A DNA stretch of 64,000 bases from Erpobdella octoculata (Eukaryota > Annelida > Clitellata > Hirudinida > Erpobdellidae): the NCBI GenBank assembly GCA_963978895.1, contig OZ022238.1:8458355-8522354 (forward strand). The letters are read 5' to 3'. The stretch's first letter is position 1. The number at the start of each line of letters is the position of its first letter. The translations under genes were made by a program, and so were the position numbers. The notes beneath the pieces are model-generated. The model was not told the DNA's origin. It saw only the letters and a program-made list of their open reading frames with translations, and did no database searches. Positions 50,791 to 64,000 of this stretch are shown here, in pieces.

Positions 50791-51577
50791 CATTTGCGGG
50801 GGTCAGGGAGGAAATTGTCCCCCCCAAGGAATTAGCGAAAATTTTTTTTTTAGAAAACAAATAGCTACAAGGTTTTTGGAGAAGATTTTGAAGTAGTTTT
50901 TTTTAAGTAGCTGCGAATACCCCTCCCGGTCATCTGCTCTTTGGGGAAAAAGTGTTCAAAGCTTGGAATTTTTTGATTAGCTAAAAAACCTTGATGCATG
51001 ATTTTGAGAACCTGGGACAGCGCCTTGCGTTAGCAAATAGTTAGTATGCATTGTATACTTTCAGTTTATTGATTTTCATTTAAAAATAATAAAATATTTG
51101 TAAAGACAACTATTTTCTTCACAATGTGTTTTCATTTCATAAGTGTAACCTAAAAAATTGTAATCACAAAACATTGATCAGAGTTGGTACCAGACTAGAG
51201 CCCTGTACGGCACATGTTCGGTGCGGACATCATATAAAGGTTATAAAACGGATCGGGACAGACCAAAATCAGCATAGGTCAAGACTATTGAGCTGAGCCA
51301 TGGGTTTTTGTGGTAATGAAAATGAACAGGACCAGGCTTGGAATTTTGTATCTATATAACGGGTCAGGTTTAAAAAAATCGGTTTGTGCAGGGATTTGAA
51401 AAATAAATAAGCACAAGGTAAACCTGCTTACACCAATATTAACACAAGTTTAAAATAAAATATAAAAAAACTTTTTAAAATACCACGTTTTTGTGAACTA
51501 TAAAGATGAAAATAATTTTTTTCTGGGCTGTGTGAGAAATGTTTTTATAGAGGCATGCATTAATTATGGACATTCGT

Positions 51578-51733
51578 ATAACAAACAAGCCCTAAACTTT
51601 TAAAAACTTAAAACGTGGGCGCCTTTTACTCAAATTAACAATCTGCTATTTTTTAAACAGGATAAAACGCTTTTTTGAATATAAATGGCGCCCCACATTT
51701 TAAGTTTTAAAAAACTTAGGGCTTGTTTGTTAT
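51578..51733. mobile_element. Palindromic miniature element, 156 bp
   Basis: The first about 45 bases (ATAACAAACAAGCCCTAAAC, then TTAAAAACTTAAAACGTGGG, CGCC) are the reverse complement of the last 45 (GGCGCCCCACATTTTAAG, TTTTAAAAAACTTAGGGCTT, GTTTGTTAT) with few mismatches. The unique centre is short. This is the form of a foldback element. It abuts a minus-strand copy of repeat C. Confidence 0.6.
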
Positions 51734-52105
51734 TATCTGAGTCAACAAACTAAAATTTTTGAATCTTAAACAACCGTTACACTCAATCTTGTACTTTTCA
51801 TTTAATTTTTTATTAATAATTTTGTTTATTACAACAAGACTAATCAATTTTGATTAATTTTAATTGATTTAAGGTAGGCAGTCGCGCAGTTAAAATTTTT
51901 ATTTCTTTTTAACTTAAAAATCGCATGAAGACGTACGAGTTTGAGTTGAGCCGTTTATATTTCGATAATTCAGGCGTCTATATAATCTTTGGTTACATCA
52001 GGAGACTCGTAAAAAATGCGGACATTCACCACAGACAAACTAACTAACCAACAAACCAACAAACAGAGAGACGAGAGACGAGTGAAGTTAAATAAAAGCC
52101 TTTAA
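51734..52105 (-). repeat. Dispersed repeat C, minus-strand copy
   Basis: The reverse complement shares GTTTGTTTGTCTGTGGTGA, ACCGTTACA-like and TTTTAGTTTGTTGACTCA blocks with 54690-55140 and, in part, 63445-63645. It has no coding potential. Confidence 0.6.
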
Positions 52106-52701
52106 AAATAATATCTATTTAAAAAAAGTTTCCCGATTTCAAACTGAGGAGTTATGCAGAATGTTCTACTACTTTGAACCAGAATCCAAGAAAAATGAAC
52201 TAAATATCTTTCCCTTTCTTCTCCAAAAACAGTAAGATTTCCGTTTTCAGGCCTCAGACACAAAGCTGGCACGATTAGCAGCTTTCTGGGCTACTTTGGC
52301 TTTTCCGAATACATTCTGCTGCTTTACAAGTTTTCTGTCCAGTCAGTTCTGTTGATCTTGCTTGCCGTTCCGCTGCTGATAAAGTAGTGCCATAGCCTGC
52401 ATGTTTCGTCGCATTATGTCAGCTAATGTTGTACTCTTGCAATACGGCAACACTTTCACTTCACAGCAAACATTCTGCTTTCTTGCCGACTTCTGTGAAA
52501 AAGTACTTGGGCATCCAATATTTGTTAAATGCGGGAAACTCGCTGTCAACTTTACGTTTCTTAGCAAAATCCATGGTAAAAATTTTATTGTAAATTCTTA
52601 ATCTAATTCTAACCAAAAACAAAGAATCGAAAAACCAAGAACAGAAAGAAAACAAAGAACCAAAGAATAACTAACAGTCACTATTAATGCGACGTAGTAA
52701 G

Positions 52702-52872
52702 CAAGTAGTGGGAAACTCCGCCTCGCTAATTGCGAGCCAGTCCCAAGCCTGGATAAAGGAGGAGGGACAGTTAAAAGGATCAAACTTTGATCCACGGCAG
52801 GAAGTACTTATGTGCTTCCTATATACAGCCAATTCAGTCTTAAAACACTTGGTGTAAAGGACTATAAACTAT

Positions 52873-52904
<32 letters not shown>

Positions 52905-52916
52905 CAAGTAGTGGGA
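52702..52916 (+). mobile_element. RTE/SINE-like retroposon copy with poly(A) and perfect 12-bp target duplication
   Basis: CAAGTAGTGGGA at 52702-52713 is repeated at 52905-52916. Between them is a body starting AACTCCGCCTCGCTAATTGC, ending in a run of about 29 A. Sequence and polarity match the minus-strand copy at 9126-9323. The two copies share their 5' end to the base, which suggests either a short element (SINE) or a preferred truncation point. Confidence 0.82.
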
Positions 52917-53146
52917 GATTACGGCAGAATGTGACCGCGGGCCACATTATCATGTACGACCGGAAACAGTCTGCGGGCCAGTCAAAATCCCGTCGCGGGC
53001 CGGCGGCCGTATGTTGCCCGTCCCTGCGCTAATATTTGAAAGCAGCACACTATTAATATTAATGCAAAAGATCATCGTCTTCGGGAATCGACCAATTTTT
53101 CCTAATGTTATTTATTCACACGTGTTTATTGATCTTATTTATTATA

Positions 53147-53405
53147 AAACAAGTAAAGGAAAAAATGAGTTTTTTAACACAAACTTTAATTTCAAATACA
53201 CTCGATTTAGAAATACGAAAGATGTTCGAATTAAGTTTTTTTTTCAATTGAATCATGTATTGTCATACAATATAAAGCTATGCTGAAAGTCTCAGCTTTC
53301 TAGCTAGTCAAACAGCTGGTTAAATTTCACTTGCAGGATTTGTGTACAGAGAAAGCCACACACACACACATAAACAGAGATTGTAACCTAAATAAAAGTT
53401 TGTAA
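53147..53405 (+). repeat. Dispersed repeat A, copy 3
   Basis: Same landmark series as the copy at 6343, including GTATTGTCATACAATATAAA, TTCTAGCTAGTCAAACAGCT, the (CA)n run at 53357-53370 and CTAAATAAAAGTTTG. It lies upstream of the WSC gene; neither Helitron end is present. Confidence 0.75.
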
Positions 53406-53603
53406 TAAAAAAAACTTTAAAACTCTATCTCATTAAAAATAAACAAAAATTATAATTTATTCTAACCGTTTTTGCTGCTTAGCTCCGGTAAACAAAAACA
53501 ATTTATTTGTTTGTTGGAGTTGAATTAAGCTAAAATGCTCAGTGCAGTTACTTTTATATGTGAATTAATTTAATACATTCTATGAAATTCACGATTAATA
53601 TAA

Positions 53604-60471
<6,868 letters not shown>

Positions 60472-60707
60472 CCGCTACAATAATTTTTAGGTCACATTCT
60501 TGCTATCAATAGATACATAATGTTTTGAATAGATCACATACAGGTAAAACTGTTTGTTTGTTTGTTTGTTTACACAGGTGATTGTTAAATTCGAAAAATA
60601 ATCTTTAGAACACGCATTAAAGTTTACAAATTTTACACGATTTAAAATATCCAAATCAAATTCCACTTTCAAAAACATTTTGTGTAGTGTCAAACTTATT
60701 TATAAAA

Positions 60708-60713
60708 AATAAA
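60708..60713 (+). terminator. Poly(A) signal candidate of the WSC/EGF gene
   Basis: First AATAAA in an (AATA)n run, 237 bases after the TAA at 60469-60471. No GT-rich element is obvious downstream, so this is the best visible candidate only. Confidence 0.4.
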
Positions 60714-61151
60714 TAAATAAATAAGGAACCAAAAAACAAAGTGTTTTTGCAAATCCCTTGGATTTTAGATTTTTTATACATAAAAAAAACTTAATTTATT
60801 TATTTTGGAAAGTTTTCAAAATAATGCATGAGGCGTAAGTTTCAGCTTGATTGGATGAAGGAAAGTTTATGAATTTCCGCTAAAGGCTGAAGACCTTATT
60901 TTTCGCTCAGTTCATAGCCGAATGCTCTTGCACGCCTCATTGTAAAAATTATTTTTAAAAAATTGGAGCATCGTTCCAAAGCTAGAATTTTGGAAGCTCA
61001 GAACTAAGTTGTTTTCTCAAGCCCAGGCCTCAACGTTAGCTATTTCTAACGCACAGATGTTTGAAAAAAGAACCGCAATGTATAGATGATAAAAAAAGGA
61101 TCCCAAACCCAGTGGCATACCGAGGGGACAGTGGGAAACTGTCATCTCAAA

Positions 61152-62286
61152 CAGGGACGTAAATTGTGTGGAAGCAGGGGGGAATTTGCCCCTGATTTTA
61201 AAAATGTAATTTTTTTTACTTAGAATTCGCTATATATTTTTTAAATTTTAACTTTACTCAACTTAGTGATGATTCAATGCGTATGGGAATCCTTCTGGCG
61301 TGTGTAGACAATTTGCCCCCCCCTGCTTTCCAAAATTTAAATTTTTTTAACTTAGAGTTTACTATATAATTTGTTAATTTTTACTTTACTTAAACTCGTG
61401 ATGATTCAATGCGTATTGGATTCTTTTTTGCGTGTGTAGAGAATTTTATATCTGAGCTCGATTCACCAATAACTGCATGGTAATAAACAGTGTATCAGCG
61501 ATGGTCCATAGTTTAGCTATTTTGTGCAAATAAAAAATACAATCAGCGAACTCGTGAAATTGTACCCTGTTAGTGGTATATTGATGCAATGTTGATTCTC
61601 TCACGGCTGTCTACATTAAAATTGTTATTATTATTATTTGTTATAAATTATTATTTATTACACAAAAATAAAACAAAACTCTGCCCAACCAATTATGGAC
61701 ACCCTTTTTGTTACTAATCCTGTACTTGTCCCTGTAATATGATTACATCATTCATCCCCTTACACCCAGTGGTGTATCAAGAAATTCCTGGTGAGATGCA
61801 TTTCAGAAATTTTTCAAGTTCTTTTCAAATAAACTGATGACCGGTGAGGGGTAGTCGTAAGTATTTTTCCAATTTTTTTCAAAGACTCCCACTTTCTCTT
61901 CCCAAAAAAGCTACAACCATTTACCAAAAAACCAGGTATTATACCCAAAAAAATTCAATTGATACTCTAGTGGGGGATGCATCTTCCCACCTCTCCCTAC
62001 TTGTACCTACGTATTTATAGAGATATTAAAGGTGATGTGTGTGAGAGAGAGAGAATTCGCTTATCACATCCAAGCCGCAGGAGCAGTCTGAACAACATTT
62101 GACCTGCAGGGAGACTTCATAGATAAAAAAACATTTGAAAAATTAAAAAAAATCTGTTATTTATTTGACGTTTCATTGGCGAAAAATTAAAAACTAGACA
62201 AAAAATCTCGGGCAACACCGGGTAACCCTGACAGTTAGCTATAAAATGGCGGGAAAATTTTGCCCCCCTGATAATTTACGTCCTTG
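61152..62286. mobile_element. Non-autonomous hAT-like element, 1135 bp
   Basis: Ends CAGGGACGTAAATT (61152-61165) and AATTTACGTCCTTG (62273-62286) form inverted repeats of 14 bases with one mismatch. Flanks ATCTCAAA (61144-61151) and ATCTCAAC (62287-62294) match at 7 of 8 bases, as for a hAT target duplication. Inside, a block of about 120 bases is duplicated in tandem (61188-61310 and 61320-61445, each with GTGATGATTCAATGCGTAT). There is also a CTGATGACCGG motif at 61833 and a cgggcaacaccgggtaaccc hairpin near 62210. No long ORF. Confidence 0.6.
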
Positions 62287-62294
62287 ATCTCAAC

Positions 62295-63200
62295 CCGATG
62301 TGCCTGACAAGCTTACAATTGGACATTATATTTGATATCTAGATCCACAACCTAATAAAAGAAATACTAATTTAGGCTTACTGTTGTATTACTGATTACA
62401 AAATGATAATGAATTAATTGATTGACGAAACAAACAACATTAGCGTCAGAAGTTATATAACACCTATAAAAATATTGATTTAACTATATGGCTCGACTGG
62501 TCGTACCATTTAGGCCTACTTTATTATTATCCAGTAGTATAAGAAGATATCCATAAATTGGACACTTCATCAACACTACACGATGTTTGGTAGATCTAAG
62601 TCGCAATTTGTATCGGTTAACAAACGGTTTGGGTCTTAAACCAGGGTGTTAGGAAAAGACTGGGCATGTTGTTTCAAATTCTAGTTTAATGGAAGTACCC
62701 GGGTCAAATTACAAGTTATCACAAATTTAGGATGGTCATAGGTTAGGTTGATTACTCTATAATAAACAATATTAATAATGCTGTTTACTAACATAAAAAA
62801 TCAAAATGTATGAGCCTTGAATGTGACAAACTGCCCAAGGGTAGGGCATATGGTCTCAGTGGAAGGCACATGATGTCACAAGTTTATAGTCCTATAAACC
62901 AAAACAGCATGCTACATTAATGTAAACTGCATATAATCATGCAACAATTGTTTCAGTTATATTGTGGGCTGCAAAACAGATAGGAATCCACAGATCTACC
63001 CTACTCTAAAATTCACAGCGAAACTTGAGTTGTTAGCTGCTTGAACACAATTGGAAGCAAATAACTTACGGATAACACCATCAGCATATTCTTCCATTGT
63101 TCCTTGTGCTGTGACATGGCAGCGCTGATAGTGATATTAAGTTAGTAGGGCCTTATGCCAAAAAATTTGGATGAACTTCTAAAAATGTAAGTCTGCTTAG
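62295..63200. other. AT-rich intergenic DNA, nothing recognised
   Basis: Between the hAT-like element and repeat A. No exon-like sequence was found on either strand. Confidence 0.5.
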
Positions 63201-63216
63201 TTTAATGAAGAGAAAC

Positions 63217-63440
63217 AAATAAAGGAACTTTGATTTCAAATACACTCGATGTATGAGGAAGATGTACGAAAGATGTATTGTCATCCAATATAAAGCTATG
63301 CTGAAGTGTTCAGCTTCTTAGCTAGTCAAAAAGTTGGTTAAATTTTACTTGCAAGAACTGTGTACAGAGAAAGACACACACACACATACATACATACACA
63401 AACACGCAGAGATTGTAACCTAAATAAAAGTTTGTAAAAA
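63217..63440 (+). repeat. Dispersed repeat A, copy 4
   Basis: Shares AACTTTGATTTCAAATACAC, ATTGTCATCCAATATAAAGC, TTAGCTAGTCAAAAAGTTGG, the (CA)n/(CATA)n run and CTAAATAAAAGTTTG with the other copies, with a deletion in the first third. Repeat C follows directly. Confidence 0.75.
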
Positions 63441-63444
63441 AATG

Positions 63445-63645
63445 TCATTGTGAAACTTTATTCTGGATGAATACATGAATTTAATGTTTCTGACATGAAT
63501 TAGGCCTTAAATCAATTAAAATTAATGAAATCAAATTGTTTATGTATAAGTCAAAAAACAGTACGGATGTTTATACATAAGTCGAAAATTAGATTGTTTT
63601 GGATTGAAAAATTTTAGCTCGTTGACTCAGATAAAGAGGGAAATC
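63445..63645 (+). repeat. Dispersed repeat C, short copy
   Basis: GAAACTTTATTCTGGATGAA, TTTCTGACATGAATTAGGCC and TAGCTCGTTGACTCAGATAA match the intronic copy at 54815-55130. It follows repeat A directly, as if both belong to one larger element. Confidence 0.55.
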
Positions 63646-63875
63646 AAATCAAATCAACCAAACTTTCCGTTTTTATTACGCAAAATATTTCAATTATATC
63701 AGTCGACAACAGTTAAAATGGAAAGACTAGGTATTAGGTATGGTGATATATTCTGAAGAAATCTACTGAATAATTTGGAATTCACAAATTACCATAACAA
63801 TTTGGAATTCACAAAATTACTAAAAGCGATTTTTTCAACTCGTTAAAAAAAAAATTGAAATGAATATTGTTTTTT

Positions 63876-63919
63876 CAGTGATAGTTTATAGTCCTTTACA
63901 CCAAGTGTTTTAAGACTAA
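63876..63919 (-). mobile_element. Fragment of the same retroposon family (3' end only)
   Basis: GATAGTTTATAGTCCTTTAC followed by ACCAAGTGTTTTAAGACT matches the last 40 or so bases of the copies at 9164 and 52830. There is no poly(T) next to it and similarity then stops, so it is a fragment or an independent short insertion. Confidence 0.65.
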
Positions 63920-64000
63920 AAAAATATTGTTTTCGTGTGTGGCTGAATTGTCATAGCAGTATGGAAAATGTCACAAATGTTTACTTCTTGTTTTATTTTT

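Noticed and set aside
50496..50864. Arg/Ser-rich protein (RSRFLPRLLS repeats)
   Set aside because: The frame is generated by the 30-bp C/T-rich minisatellite behind a Helitron-like end; the antisense frame (Glu/Arg-rich) is equally open.

Overview
The window is nuclear DNA from an invertebrate animal. It is AT-rich and full of microsatellites, minisatellites and transposon remnants. Its genes are split into many short exons with GT-AG introns, most of them tens of bases to a few kilobases long. The genes have clear animal orthologues (a choline/ethanolamine phosphotransferase, a FERM-domain protein, gamma-tubulin complex protein 4) and use the standard genetic code. A lophotrochozoan such as an annelid or mollusc fits the style, but that is a guess; no sequence marker seen here fixes the phylum.

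Four protein-coding genes could be rebuilt exon by exon with consistent splice sites and reading phase. (1) 15249-19498, minus: an 8-exon CEPT1/CHPT1-type CDP-alcohol phosphotransferase of 433 aa with an intact catalytic motif. (2) 25569-38342, minus: a FERM protein of the FRMD3/FRMD5 family, 16 exons and about 1138 aa, whose last exon alone encodes about 751 residues and ends in a transmembrane segment. (3) 42441-50128, minus: TUBGCP4 (GCP4), 16 exons, 708 aa, including one GC-AG intron. (4) 53604-60471, plus: a 12-exon gene for a type I membrane protein of 580 aa with the order signal peptide, WSC, two cysteine-rich modules, two EGF domains, WSC, cysteine-rich module, transmembrane segment and charged cytoplasmic tail. 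I do not recognise this last architecture as a named protein, and it is the main candidate for something new.

Layout. 1-15.0 kb is gene-poor, with several long (TA)n tracts, trinucleotide tracts, an RTE-like retroposon copy with perfect 12-bp target duplications, a 24-bp minisatellite, one orphan PH-like exon and one 46-aa small ORF. 15.2-19.5 kb is the CEPT1-like gene. 19.5-25.5 kb has a short interstitial TTAGGG run and a Helitron-like element. 25.5-38.4 kb is the FRMD gene; its introns hold a LINE 3' end, a hAT element, a TA/GT tract and minisatellites. 38.4-42.4 kb is intergenic with hAT-like miniature elements. 42.4-50.1 kb is TUBGCP4. 50.1-53.6 kb is repeats. 53.6-60.5 kb is the WSC/EGF gene. 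60.5-64 kb is intergenic and holds a 1.1-kb hAT-like element.

No operon or pathway links the four genes. Three lie in tandem on the minus strand and the fourth is on the plus strand. hAT-type insertions with 8-bp target duplications recur across the right half of the window and account for much of the sequence between exons.
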